Positions 8,733 through 17,896 of a stretch of DNA of 64,000 bases are shown here, one piece after another (the stretch's first letter is position 1; each line of letters begins with the position of its first letter). The position numbers were made by a program, and so were the translations under genes. Below the pieces are notes generated by a model. The model did not search any database, had not been told where the DNA came from, and worked only from the letters and a program-made list of their open reading frames with translations. This DNA comes from QHXQ01 sp038322995. Lineage in GTDB: Bacteria > Acidobacteriota > Blastocatellia > Pyrinomonadales > Pyrinomonadaceae. The stretch is from contig JBBQGM010000010.1 of NCBI GenBank assembly GCA_038322995.1, positions 1 through 64,000 of the forward strand. The letters run 5' to 3'.

Positions 8733-9650
8733 ATGAAGATCATCGTGACCGGCGCGAGCGGATTGATCGGCTCGGCGCTCGTCTCGTCGCTCTTAAAGCA
8801 AGGGCATAAAGTGACGACGCTCGTGCGGCGCGAGTCGAAGCGGCGCACGCAAACGGACGTGACTGAAGTGCCGTGGCATCCGGCGACGGGCGAGTTGGAT
8901 GCGGCCCAACTCGTGGGGCACGATGCGGCGATACATCTGGCGGGCGAGCCAGTCGCCGAAGGGCGTTGGACAGACGAGAAGAAGGCGCGTATCCGCGCGA
9001 GCCGCATCGAGGGCACGCGCCTCTTGGCTGAGACGCTCGCGCAACTGCCGACGCGCCCCGCTACGTTTGTCTGCGCGTCCGCCATTGGCTACTACGGTGA
9101 CCGTGGCGCGGAAATCCTGACCGAAGCGAGCGCGCCGGGCACAGACTTTCTGGCGCACGTCTGTCGTGATTGGGAAGCGGCCAGCGAGCCGGCCCGCGCG
9201 GCCGGCATCCGCACGGTCAACCTGCGCTTCGGCGTTGTGCTGAGCGGTGCGGGCGGCGCGTTGGCGAAGATGCTGACGCCGTTCAAACTCGGCGTCGGCG
9301 GGCGGGTCGGGAGCGGCAAGCAGTATATGAGTTGGATCGCGCTTGAGGACGCGCTCGGCGCGCTTGAACATGCGTTGACGAACGAGCGCGTGGCGGGGCC
9401 GGTCAACGTGGTCGCGCCGCAACCGGTGACGAATGCCGAGTTCACACAGGCGTTGGGGCACGCGCTCGGCCGCCCGACGTTTTTCCCTGTGCCTGCCTTT
9501 GGTCTGCGCCTCGCGCTCGGCGAAATGGCCGATGCGCTGTTGCTCGCAAGCGCCCGCGTCGAGCCGGCGCAACTCAAAGCCACCGGCTATCAATTCAAAT
9601 ATCCGCAACTTGATAACGCGCTACGCCACTTGTTGCACGAGCAAGCTTAA
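8733..9650 (+). CDS. TIGR01777 family epimerase (NAD(P)-binding SDR)
   Basis: 305 residues from ATG 8733, preceded by GAAGGGAG. The Rossmann nucleotide-binding loop is at the very start (MKIIVTGASGLIGSALVSSL). Family markers follow: HLAGEPVAEGRWT, SRIEGTRLLAETL, CASAIGYYGDRG with the catalytic-type Tyr, and LRFGVVLSGAGGALAKML. The C-terminal substrate domain ends around ALRHLLHEQA. The family (E. coli YfcH, human SDR39U1) has no firm biochemical role. It lies 15 bp upstream of a small membrane protein and may be cotranscribed with it. Confidence 0.88.
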   Translation: MKIIVTGASGLIGSALVSSLLKQGHKVTTLVRRESKRRTQTDVTEVPWHPATGELDAAQLVGHDAAIHLAGEPVAEGRWTDEKKARIRASRIEGTRLLAETLAQLPTRPATFVCASAIGYYGDRGAEILTEASAPGTDFLAHVCRDWEAASEPARAAGIRTVNLRFGVVLSGAGGALAKMLTPFKLGVGGRVGSGKQYMSWIALEDALGALEHALTNERVAGPVNVVAPQPVTNAEFTQALGHALGRPTFFPVPAFGLRLALGEMADALLLASARVEPAQLKATGYQFKYPQLDNALRHLLHEQA

Positions 9651-9664
9651 ATGAGCAAAGCGCA

Positions 9665-10081
9665 ATGGCGATGAATGAACGGACAATGCATCCGCGTTGG
9701 ATGAGTCCGGTGTTATATGCGGCGGGCATTTATAACATCGTGTGGGGCGCGGTCGTGGTGGTGTTTCCGCTCGCGTTCTTTCGCTGGGCGGACGCAGTGC
9801 CGCCGAACTATCCGCAAATCTGGCAATGTCTCGGCATGGTCGTCGGCGTGTACGGCATCGGCTACGCGCTGGCCGCGCGTGACCCATTTCGTCATTGGCC
9901 CATCGTGCTGGTTGGTTTCCTTGGCAAGCTGTTTGGCCCCATCGGTTTTTTACAGACGGCAAGTAGCGGCGCATGGCCGTGGCGCATGGGCTGGATCAAC
10001 ATTACGAACGATCTGATCTGGCTCGTGCCCTTTGCGCTCATACTATGGCGCGCTTATCAATCTGCACATGCGCCGAAATGA
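9665..10081 (+). CDS. small integral membrane protein, unknown function
   Basis: 138 residues from ATG 9665. About four membrane helices: VLYAAGIYNIVWGAVVVVF, LGMVVGVYGIGYALAA, WPIVLVGFLGKLFGPIGF and LIWLVPFALILWRAY. It has no cysteine motif or obvious catalytic residues. It lies 15 bp after the TIGR01777 gene and 29 bp before heme A synthase, on the same strand, so a short operon is plausible. I do not recognise the family beyond a general resemblance to uncharacterised membrane proteins. Confidence 0.65.
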   Translation: MAMNERTMHPRWMSPVLYAAGIYNIVWGAVVVVFPLAFFRWADAVPPNYPQIWQCLGMVVGVYGIGYALAARDPFRHWPIVLVGFLGKLFGPIGFLQTASSGAWPWRMGWINITNDLIWLVPFALILWRAYQSAHAPK

Positions 10082-10109
10082 CCGCGCGAGTGCGTTCAGC
10101 TTATAATTC

Positions 10110-11105
10110 GTGATCGTGAATTCGGAGAGCAGACAGCAGTGGCAACTAACGCGCTTCGCCAGATTTGCGTGGGGCGTGGTGGTGTACAACCTGCTCACGA
10201 TCATGTGGGGCGCGTACGTGCGCGCTTCCGGTTCGGGCGCGGGTTGTGGCGAGCATTGGCCGCTGTGCAACGGCGAGGTTGTGCCGCGCGGCCGCGGGAT
10301 CGAGACATTGATCGAACTCTCGCATCGCCTCACAACGAGCCTCGCGGGGCTGTTGGCGATTGCGCTTGTGATCTTCGCGTTTCGCCTGTTGCCAAAGCGG
10401 CATCCGGCCCGGCTCGGCGCGTTGCTCACCTTGCTTTTCATTTTACTGGAAGGTGCGGTCGGCGCGGTGCAGGTCAAACTTGGCCTGACGGCGCACAACG
10501 ATTCGCTCGCCCGTGCGCTCGTCGGTTCGATTCACCTGGTCAACACGTTCCTGTTGCTCGCGGCGATGACGCTGACCGCGTGGTGGGCGGCGGGCGCGCC
10601 GCGCGTGCGGCTGAAAGAGCAGGGCAGTGTGTGTGCGCTCTACGCGCTCGGTCTGTTCGGTTTGCTCGTGCTGGCCGCGTCCGGCGCGGTCACGGCATTA
10701 GGCGACACGCTCTTTCCGGCGCGCACGCTGGCCGCAGGCATGCAGCAAGACTTCTCGCCGACCGCGCATTTCCTCTTGCGCCTGCGTGTACTGCATCCCT
10801 TGCTCGCGCTCGCCGTCGGTTGCTACGTCGTGCTGACCGCTTCTTACATCAGCAATTTCTTGCGCCCGACCGCGCGCGTGCAGCGGCTGACCGCACTGCT
10901 CATTGCAATCTTTCTTTTGCAACTCGGCGTGGGGTTGTTGAACCTTTACCTGCTCGCGCCCATCTGGTTACAACTCACGCACCTGTTGCTCGCAGACCTC
11001 TTATGGCTCGCGCTCGTGCTCACGTCGGCCGCCGCGCTCGCCGTGCCTGCGACACAAGTTGAGCCGGTCGCCGCGCTCGCGTTGCACACGGCCGAAGAAC
11101 TTTGA
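10110..11105 (+). CDS. ctaA: heme A synthase (COX15/CtaA)
   Basis: 331 residues from GTG 10110; a second GTG at 10116 is equally possible. The pattern of about eight membrane helices with conserved heme-liganding histidines is clear: GCGEHWPLCNGEVVP after helix 1, LIELSHRLTTSLAGL, GSIHLVNTFLLLA, RVLHPLLALAVG and LQLTHLLLADLLW. CtaA/COX15 oxidises the C8 methyl of heme O to give heme A for aa3-type oxidases, in the cytoplasmic membrane. No cox subunits or ctaB occur in the window. The SDR gene starts only 7 bp downstream. Confidence 0.88.
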   Translation: MIVNSESRQQWQLTRFARFAWGVVVYNLLTIMWGAYVRASGSGAGCGEHWPLCNGEVVPRGRGIETLIELSHRLTTSLAGLLAIALVIFAFRLLPKRHPARLGALLTLLFILLEGAVGAVQVKLGLTAHNDSLARALVGSIHLVNTFLLLAAMTLTAWWAAGAPRVRLKEQGSVCALYALGLFGLLVLAASGAVTALGDTLFPARTLAAGMQQDFSPTAHFLLRLRVLHPLLALAVGCYVVLTASYISNFLRPTARVQRLTALLIAIFLLQLGVGLLNLYLLAPIWLQLTHLLLADLLWLALVLTSAAALAVPATQVEPVAALALHTAEEL

Positions 11106-11112
11106 GGCGCAG

Positions 11113-12009
11113 ATGAAGCGAGAGCTTAGCGGGCAAATCGTGATCGTCACCGGCGCGTCGTCAGGGATCGGCGCGGCAACGGCGCGCCGCTTGGCAGGGG
11201 CAGGCGCACACGTTGTCCTCGTGGCGCGTAGGCGGGAGCGACTCGCCGCGCTCGCAATTGAAATCGAAACGGCGGGCGGGCAGGCGACGGTGGCGGCGGG
11301 CGACATCACGGCGGAGGTGGATCGTGCGCGCATCGTGGAGACTGCGTTGGCGACGGGCGGGCGCATTGACGCGCTCGTTAATAATGCTGGCTATGGCACG
11401 CGCGGCCCCGTGGAACTCGTGCCCCTCGCAAAGATCAGGCAGAACTTCGAGCTTAATCTCTTCGCCACCATTGCGCTCACACAACTCGTCATCCCCATCA
11501 TGCGCGGGCAGGGCAATGGGCGCATCGTTAACGTCAGTTCCGTCGCGGGCCGTGTCGCGCGCCCGCTCTCGTCCATCTACGACGCGACGAAGCATGCGCT
11601 CGAAGCGATCTCCGACGGGCTGCGCGGTGAACTTGCACCGTTCGGCATCAAAGTCATCGTGATCGAGCCGGGCTTTATCCTGACCGAGTTCGCGCAGGTC
11701 GCCGACGAAGCCTCGCAAGCAATCGTCGCTGCCGCCGGCCCCTACGCGCCGTTCTTCGCCGACTACGGCAAGAATTACACACGCGCCAAGCGCATCGCCG
11801 GTCGGCCCGAAGACATCGCCGCCATCATCCATGCCGCGCTCGCCGTGCCCAAGCCGCGCCTGCGCTACGCCGCCCCGCGCCACGCCCATCTCGCCCTCGC
11901 GCTCAAACGCTTCCTGCCCGAACGCTGGTTCGACTACATCCTCAACCGGCAAGCTGGTCTTACCGCCGATAAACTAAAACCCGCCGCAAGCACAACCCGG
12001 CACGACTGA
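11113..12009 (+). CDS. short-chain dehydrogenase/reductase
   Basis: 298 residues from ATG 11113. Classical SDR: the TGASSGIGAATARRLAGAG cofactor loop near residue 12, an ARRRERL segment whose Arg suggests NADP(H), the NNAG motif (LVNNAGYG), and the catalytic Ser-Tyr-Lys set in NVSSVAGR and YDATKHALEA. The C-terminal ~60 residues extend beyond the minimal SDR, as in enzymes acting on lipids or long substrates. It follows heme A synthase by 7 bp, probably in one transcript. Substrate cannot be told from sequence. Confidence 0.87.
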   Translation: MKRELSGQIVIVTGASSGIGAATARRLAGAGAHVVLVARRRERLAALAIEIETAGGQATVAAGDITAEVDRARIVETALATGGRIDALVNNAGYGTRGPVELVPLAKIRQNFELNLFATIALTQLVIPIMRGQGNGRIVNVSSVAGRVARPLSSIYDATKHALEAISDGLRGELAPFGIKVIVIEPGFILTEFAQVADEASQAIVAAAGPYAPFFADYGKNYTRAKRIAGRPEDIAAIIHAALAVPKPRLRYAAPRHAHLALALKRFLPERWFDYILNRQAGLTADKLKPAASTTRHD

Positions 12010-12104
12010 GCGAACGGAGCAATTCTCTGCACTCCGGGCACACATTCGTGTTGGCTGCCAGGTATAATTCTGCGCCGAGATATGTGGCATGAAAGGGCCG
12101 TTGA

Positions 12105-13010
12105 ATGAGTTCACCCAAACACAGTAAACAAGCGCCCAATCTGGGGCTGGTCTGCATCACGCAATCGGACGAAGTGCGTTATCGCACGGTGACGCGCACG
12201 CGCCTGTTGCAATTCCCGCCCGCCGAGCAGCGGCGCATGCTGCACACGATCTACAGCGAGAATCTCGTGCGCCTCAATCGCGCGCTCGATTTTTGCGCAC
12301 AGCACGAACTCAAGTTGTACCGGCTCACGTCTGGCCTGTTCCCATTCGCGGACGACCCGTTAGGCGCTGAGTTGCTTGACGAATTTGCCGATGAAGCGCA
12401 ACGGACAGGCGCGCGAGCGACGGCGCAGGGGTTGCGGCTCGTGGCGCATCCAGATCAGTTCGTTGTGCTCAGTTCCGACACACCGCACGTGGTGGCGAAC
12501 AGCATCAAGATTTTGCGTCTGCACGCGCGCGTGATGGACATGTTGGGCCGGCCGCGCTCGCCGTGGGCCGTGCTGGAGATTCATGGCGGCAAGTCAGACC
12601 GCGCGGATCGCCTGGTCAGTGTCATCCGCGCTCTGCCGGACGAGATTCGCACGCGGCTGGCGTTGGAGAACGACGAGTATGGTTATAGCGCGGCGGAGAT
12701 TTTGGCTGTGTGCCAACGCGCCGGGGTGCCGATGGTCTTCGACGCGCATCATCATATTTGCCACGAAGGTCTGACGAGTTATGACGATCCGAGCGTCGCG
12801 GAATTTCTGGCCGCCGCGCGCACGACTTGGCCGCGCCCTGAATGGCAACTCGTCCACATCTCGAACGGGCGCACCGCCTTCAACGACCGCCAGCACAGCG
12901 ACCTGATCGAAACGATGCCCGCCGCTTACCGGCACGCGCCGTGGATCGAGGTCGAGGCTAAGCACAAAGAGTTGGCAATTGCGAAGCTGCGCGCGGAATG
13001 GATGAAATAG
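12105..13010 (+). CDS. uvsE: UV damage endonuclease UvsE
   Basis: 301 residues. UvsE/UVDE family TIM-barrel nuclease that nicks 5' of UV photoproducts and some other lesions. Recognisable segments are GLVCITQSDEVRYRTVTRTR, LKLYRLTSGLFPFADDP, RLVAHPDQFVVLSS, VLEIHGGKSDRADRL, LALENDEYGYS and VFDAHHHICHEG, which supply the His/Glu/Asp metal ligands. The length is normal for bacterial members. It stands alone between the SDR gene and an insertion-sequence scar. Its TAG stop is inside the left arm of a GTAGGCAG-type repeat. Confidence 0.92.
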   Translation: MSSPKHSKQAPNLGLVCITQSDEVRYRTVTRTRLLQFPPAEQRRMLHTIYSENLVRLNRALDFCAQHELKLYRLTSGLFPFADDPLGAELLDEFADEAQRTGARATAQGLRLVAHPDQFVVLSSDTPHVVANSIKILRLHARVMDMLGRPRSPWAVLEIHGGKSDRADRLVSVIRALPDEIRTRLALENDEYGYSAAEILAVCQRAGVPMVFDAHHHICHEGLTSYDDPSVAEFLAAARTTWPRPEWQLVHISNGRTAFNDRQHSDLIETMPAAYRHAPWIEVEAKHKELAIAKLRAEWMK

Positions 13011-13106
13011 TAGGCAGTAAGCAATTAAAGCAAAAGGCGACTGAGTGAAAAACACGCCACCATTTGAATGCAGGTTAACTAACTGCCTCTGCTTGCTGCG
13101 TACTAT
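13006..13106. repeat. GTAGGCAG-type inverted-repeat element, copy 2
   Basis: Left arm 13006-13023 (AATAGTAGGCAGTAAGCA) and right arm 13089-13106 pair over 16 of 18 positions. The motif and the placement on the stop codon of the preceding gene match copy 1 at 3943-4102. The transposase remnant begins immediately to the right. Confidence 0.65.
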
Positions 13107-13620
13107 TCTGTATGTCTTGCTCCCGACAACTCTAAGCCCGCGAGCAAAGCCGGAATCGCCGTGATTGCATTGGCTTTTTCCGCCGTCTTAACTTGCCCAA
13201 GACCGCCGTGTGTTCTGCCGCCCACGCCGAGACCCGCCGCCCGCCTACTTTCCCGGCGACGGGCGCGGGCCCGGGCCCGCGCAATTCCTTCCCCTCCACC
13301 TTGATGAGCCTGCCTTTGGGCGGGCGCACTGCCGCGCGCACCCACTCCAGGAAGGTGCGCTCAGACTCGTGCGGGTCGAGCAATAAAAAGATGCGCCGAA
13401 AGGGGTCGTGCCAGGGGAGGCCGCCCGGCAACTCCAGCAACGTGGCGAACCATGCTCGTTTCGCGCGCCCGAACTCGGCAATCTCGGCCCAACTTTCCGC
13501 CCCGCACAGCACAGCGCAGACCGCAATGACGGCGACCATCTTGTGAAAAGTATCGGGTTTGACTTCGCAATATCGTTTGAAGAGTGCGGGTCGTAAATCT
13601 TTTATTTGTTGATAGCTCAT
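13103..13620 (-). pseudogene. chimeric transposase remnant (IS5-like N-terminus joined to ISAs1 fragment)
   Basis: Leftward reading from ATG 13620. The first ~30 residues (MSYQQIKDLRPALFKRYCEV) resemble the N-terminus of IS5/ISL2-group transposases. From about residue 33 the sequence is ISAs1-type (AVCAVLCGAESWAEIAEFGR; WHDPFRRIFLLLDP; AAEHTAVLGK). A single-base loss near 13196 shifts the frame; the correct continuation (KANAITAIPALLAGLEL) is in the next frame to about 13110, where the gene stops short of the catalytic core. It is therefore a dead, doubly recombined remnant. Confidence 0.8.
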
Positions 13621-14063
13621 CGGATTTGTTCCTGTGAGCTATTTGTCGCATCAACTAACCGACTTTTGCAAGAGGTCTAATAAGTGGCGGCCTGGTAGCG
13701 ACGGGGGCACTGCGCAACTCCAATACGCCATGCGGAGCGACTGCTCGCGGCCACACCGTTATCGCGTCTATCTAGAATTAAAGGCTTACCAAATCTTCGC
13801 TGTAACCTATCCGCAACAAAATTATCGGCTGACTGCAACCTAACGAGGGGCTTAAAAAGTTTAAAACAACTCCGCCGTACTGCGTCAGTTGTAGAGGTTC
13901 GTTCTACCCGGCAATCACTAATCGGCCTGATCCCAAAATACATTTTATTGCAATAAGCTATGGGCATTTCGCCCGAGGACAATGAAGTTCTGCTGTTATT
14001 AGGTGCAATTTAGCTTCAGTTATTCGATCAGTTCTATTATCCCTTGAGTCTGAGGTTCCTATA
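13621..14063. other. intergenic region right of the IS scar
   Basis: About 440 bases holding the IS terminal repeat at 13660-13678. From about 13780 to 14060 the sequence is clearly more AT-rich than its surroundings. I see no credible gene, hairpin or repeat here; it must include the promoter of the beta-helix gene. Confidence 0.5.
13660..13678. mobile_element. terminal inverted repeat of a degraded insertion sequence
   Basis: CGACTTTTGCAAGAGGTCT, read leftward as AGACCTCTTGCAAAAGTCG, 40 bp upstream of the transposase remnant start. This matches the terminal-repeat style of IS5-group elements (IS1031/ISL2), supporting the assignment of the N-terminal part. The other end is missing. Confidence 0.55.
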
Positions 14064-16697
14064 GTGCGTATGTTCCCTTGCGTTGCTTTACCGCAGCAAC
14101 GTTTTACCCCCTCGTGTGCAATTAATCCATCGCTAGTGTCACTGCTTGCGTTAATTTGCTTTGCCTTTAGCTTTCAGAGCGAAGCACGGGCAACGACTTT
14201 ACCCGTCCCTGCGGGTGGAAACTTTCAAGCTGCGCTCGACGCCGCGCAGCTCGGCGACACTATCGTTCTCGCAGCAGGCGCAATCTATCCTGGCCCCTTC
14301 ACGCTGCCGAACAAGCCGGTGGGCACGGGCACGGATGCTGACTACATTACGATCCGCACCGGCCCAGACGACACTAATCTGCCGCCAGGGGGCGTGCGCA
14401 TCTCGCCGGCTTACTCGCCGGCTCTCGCCCAAATCGTCTCTCCCGGCTCAGCCTATAATGCTTTAAATACCGCGCCGGGGGCGCATCACTACAAGTTCAT
14501 CGGCATCGAATTTCGGCCGGTCGATGCCAACGCTTTCCTGTATGATTTGCTGTTTCTGGGTAATGTTGGTGCTAATCAAAACACCTTGGCGCAAGTACCG
14601 CATCATCTACAATTCGACCGTTGCTACATTCACGCTTTCGCGACGCAGAGTTTAAAGCGTGGGATTGCCCTAAACACGGCCGAGACCTCGATCAGCAACT
14701 GCTATATCTCCGGCTTCAAAGTGATGGGCCAAGAGGCCCAGGCCATCCTCGGTTGGAACGGCCCCGGCCCTTTCCATATCGTCAACAACTATCTGGAAGC
14801 GGCGGGCGAGAATCTCATGTTCGGCGGCAGTGACCCTTCTATTCCTAATCTGATTCCTTCGGACATCGAAGTACGGCGCAACACGCTCACTAAATTGCTT
14901 GCTTGGAAGCCCTCCGACCCAACTTACGCCGGGGTGCGTTGGGTGGTTAAGAATGTGTTGGAATTAAAGAATGCGCGCCGCGTGCTCATTGATGGCAACG
15001 TGATTGAGAACAGTTGGCGCGACGCGCAGGATGGGACGGGCATTCTCTTCACCGTCCGTAATCAGGATGGCACCGCCCCCTGGTCAACGGTCGAGGACGT
15101 GCAGTTCACCAACAACATCGTGCGCCATATGTCTTCAGCCATCAACCTACTCGGCCGCGACTATTTCTACCCGAGCCAGGTGACCTCGCGGGTGGCCATC
15201 AAGAACAATCTCTTTTATGACATTGATGGGCCGACTTGGGGTGGCAATGGCACATTTTTAAACGCCAACGGTGGCACGGACATTTCTTTCGAGCACAACA
15301 CGGTCTTGCAAAGCGGCAATGTTACCATTGCCGATAGTTTGCACACCCGGTTCGTGTTTAATAACAATCTAGTACGCGCGAATCAATATGGCGTGATCGG
15401 CACGGGGCACGGGATCGGCACCGACACGCTAGGTTTCTACTTTCCGGGCGCGGTCTTTACCGGGAACGTTATGATCGCGCCGACGAATTATCCGTGGCTT
15501 TATCCGGGTGGGAATTACTACGCGCCATCGATGAGTGCGGTCGAATTTACGGATGTGGCAACTGATAATTATCGGCTGTTGGTGAGCAGCCCATATAAAA
15601 GTGCAGGCTCGGACGGGAAGGACATTGGCACCGACTTCGACGCGCTCGATGCTGCGCTAGCCGGGGCAGGCATCAGCCCGACACCCACCCCAACACCGAC
15701 CCCGACAGGTACGAATGTCGCGTTAGCCAGCAACGGTGCCGTGGCGCGTGCCTCATCGACTTACAATAACTATCCGGCAAGTGCCGCGCTCGATGGTGAC
15801 CGGAAGGGGTTGAACTGGGGCACGGGCGGAGGCTGGAACGACGCCACCAGCAGCAGCTATCCTGACTGGTTGGAAGTTGCTTTCAGGGGCAGCCAGACGA
15901 TCAGCGAGATCGATCTCTATACCCTACAGGATAATTATGGCAACCCTGCGGAGCCGACCGACACGTTGATCTTCACCCAGTATGGCGTGACAGCTTTTGA
16001 TGTGCAGTACTTCGATGGTGTGACGTGGCAGACCGTGCCTGGTGCGAGCGTGACGAGCAATAACCTGGTCAAGCGCAAGTTCAGTTTCGCGCCGGTGACG
16101 ACAGCAAAAATCAGGATCGTGGTTAATAACGCCTTGGCCGGCTACAGCCGTATCACTGAAGTTGAGGCCTTCACCGGCAATGCCGCGCCCACCCCGACCC
16201 CAACGCCGGATCCAACGCCCGCGCCCAGAGTTAATGTTGCGCTCGCCGCTACCGGTGCGGCAGCTACGGCTTCATCGAGCTACAGCAGTAACTATCCAGT
16301 CCAAGCGATCAACGACGGCGAGCGCAAAGGGTTGAACTGGGGCGCGGGTGGCGGCTGGAATGACGCCACCGTTGATGCCGCCCCCGACTGGGTAGAAGTT
16401 AAGTTCGCTGACAGCAAGTCGATCACCGAGATCGATGTCTTCACGCTACAGGATAACTACACCAGCCCGTTGGAGCCGACCTTGGGCATGCCGTTTAGTC
16501 AATACGGGCTGGCGGACTTCGAGGTGCAGTACTGGACTGGTGCGGGTTGGGCGAATGTGCCGGGCGGTGCTGTGACGGGCAACAGGTACGTGTGGCGGCA
16601 GTTTATATTTTCGGCCGTTACAACTCCCAAAATTAGAGTGCTAGTCAATAACTCCCTCGCCAGTTACAGCCGAATCGTGGAGGTCGAGGCTTATTAA
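14064..16697 (+). CDS. secreted right-handed beta-helix protein with two discoidin-like domains
   Basis: 877 residues from GTG 14064 (GAGG 9 bases upstream; ATG 14070 is an alternative). Signal peptide to about residue 45 (LVSLLALICFAFSFQSEARA), then a parallel beta-helix with runs such as FIGIEFRPV, SISNCYISGF, VLIDGNVIEN, VQFTNNIVRH and VAIKNNLFYDID (~50-500). Two Pro-Thr linkers (~538 and ~708) separate two F5/8 type C (discoidin) domains, each with NVALA start, GLNWG.GGGWNDAT and SRI.EVEA end. The two discoidin copies are a clear internal duplication. Likely an extracellular polysaccharide-binding or -cleaving protein; no lyase active site is evident. Confidence 0.8.
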   Translation: MRMFPCVALPQQRFTPSCAINPSLVSLLALICFAFSFQSEARATTLPVPAGGNFQAALDAAQLGDTIVLAAGAIYPGPFTLPNKPVGTGTDADYITIRTGPDDTNLPPGGVRISPAYSPALAQIVSPGSAYNALNTAPGAHHYKFIGIEFRPVDANAFLYDLLFLGNVGANQNTLAQVPHHLQFDRCYIHAFATQSLKRGIALNTAETSISNCYISGFKVMGQEAQAILGWNGPGPFHIVNNYLEAAGENLMFGGSDPSIPNLIPSDIEVRRNTLTKLLAWKPSDPTYAGVRWVVKNVLELKNARRVLIDGNVIENSWRDAQDGTGILFTVRNQDGTAPWSTVEDVQFTNNIVRHMSSAINLLGRDYFYPSQVTSRVAIKNNLFYDIDGPTWGGNGTFLNANGGTDISFEHNTVLQSGNVTIADSLHTRFVFNNNLVRANQYGVIGTGHGIGTDTLGFYFPGAVFTGNVMIAPTNYPWLYPGGNYYAPSMSAVEFTDVATDNYRLLVSSPYKSAGSDGKDIGTDFDALDAALAGAGISPTPTPTPTPTGTNVALASNGAVARASSTYNNYPASAALDGDRKGLNWGTGGGWNDATSSSYPDWLEVAFRGSQTISEIDLYTLQDNYGNPAEPTDTLIFTQYGVTAFDVQYFDGVTWQTVPGASVTSNNLVKRKFSFAPVTTAKIRIVVNNALAGYSRITEVEAFTGNAAPTPTPTPDPTPAPRVNVALAATGAAATASSSYSSNYPVQAINDGERKGLNWGAGGGWNDATVDAAPDWVEVKFADSKSITEIDVFTLQDNYTSPLEPTLGMPFSQYGLADFEVQYWTGAGWANVPGGAVTGNRYVWRQFIFSAVTTPKIRVLVNNSLASYSRIVEVEAY

Positions 16698-16909
16698 TTG
16701 TCCGGGTCAACACTTGCATCGTACCCGCGCGTTTCCGAAAGATGGCGTGATCTTTTCGGAAGCAGCACACACCAGGGGTTAAGCCTGCTTCGGCGGTTTC
16801 GCGCAATTACATAACTATTACAAACGGTTGGGGCGCGGGTTGCTACTATGTGGAGGTGAGATGCGTCAAACGGGCGCAGGGAAAAACTCCAATTGCAAAA
16901 GAGGTGCTT

Positions 16910-17782
16910 ATGGGTAAAGTAGCAATGTTGGGCGACAGAGCGCCGGGCCGGATCAACTGGACGACCTCGATCTTTATGATCATCTTCCATCTGGGTGCGC
17001 TCGCCGCGCTGTTTGTGTTCAGTTGGCGGGCGTTTGCCGTCACCGTGCTGCTATGGTGGGTGGCGGGCAGTCTCGGCATCGGCATGGGCCATCACCGGCT
17101 CTTGACGCATCGCGGGTACAAGACGCCGAAAGCAATCGAGTATTTCCTGACCATCTGCGGCACGCTCACCCTCGAAGGCGGGCCGATTGACTGGGTCGTG
17201 ACGCACCGCATCCACCACGCGCACACCGACGCGCCCGGCGACCCGCACACGCCGCGCGACGGCCGCTGGTGGGCGCATATGGGCTGGATTCTGCGCGGCA
17301 CAGCGCAACAGCATGGCGAACAGGTGATGCAACGCTACGCCCCAGACCTGATGAAAGATCGCTTCCATGTCTGGCTGAATAATTTCTACTGGCTGCCGTT
17401 GACCATCATTGGCGTGTCGTTGTTCGCGGTTGGCGGCTGGTCGATGTTGCTCTGGCCCATCTTCTTCCGCGTTGTCTTCGGCTTGCACGCGACGTGGCTG
17501 GTCAACTCGGCGACGCACCTGTGGGGCACGCGCCGCTTCACCACGACCGACGATTCGACCAATAGCTGGTGGGTCGCCTTGCTGACGTTCGGCGAAGGCT
17601 GGCACAACAACCATCACGCGCACCCGCGTGCTGCCCGGCACGGTCTCAAGTGGTACGAGATCGACGTGAACTGGTACGGCATCCGCGCGCTGCAACTGCT
17701 TGGCTTGGCTAAAGACATCAAGCTCATCAGTCAGGCCACGATCAGGGCGGCTGAGCGTGAACCGCTCCGGCGCGCGGCGTAA
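16910..17782 (+). CDS. acyl-CoA/fatty acid desaturase (delta-9 type)
   Basis: 290 residues from ATG 16910, with GAGGTG just upstream. Membrane di-iron desaturase with the three histidine boxes: GHHRLLTHRG, HRIHHAHTD and HNNHHAHP, plus NSATHLWGTR that supplies a further ligand in this family. Hydrophobic segments flank the boxes. It introduces a cis double bond into acyl chains at the cytoplasmic membrane. It stands alone and is followed by a strong terminator at 17812-17866. Confidence 0.92.
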   Translation: MGKVAMLGDRAPGRINWTTSIFMIIFHLGALAALFVFSWRAFAVTVLLWWVAGSLGIGMGHHRLLTHRGYKTPKAIEYFLTICGTLTLEGGPIDWVVTHRIHHAHTDAPGDPHTPRDGRWWAHMGWILRGTAQQHGEQVMQRYAPDLMKDRFHVWLNNFYWLPLTIIGVSLFAVGGWSMLLWPIFFRVVFGLHATWLVNSATHLWGTRRFTTTDDSTNSWWVALLTFGEGWHNNHHAHPRAARHGLKWYEIDVNWYGIRALQLLGLAKDIKLISQATIRAAEREPLRRAA

Positions 17783-17811
17783 AGCAAAATTCGTTAAAGC
17801 GCCCCAGCAGA

Positions 17812-17866
17812 CGCGACAGGGAGTGACCGCCGTTTGGTGCGCGCTCCCTGTCGCGTTTTCCCTTTT
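17812..17866 (+). terminator. rho-independent terminator after the desaturase
   Basis: Perfect 12-bp stem CGCGACAGGGAG (17812-17823) with CTCCCTGTCGCG (17844-17855), followed by TTTTCCCTTTT. It lies 30 bp after the desaturase stop and isolates it from the two-component pair. Confidence 0.85.
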
Positions 17867-17896
17867 AGCGTAGGCGTACTTTAGAATGAAGTCGTT

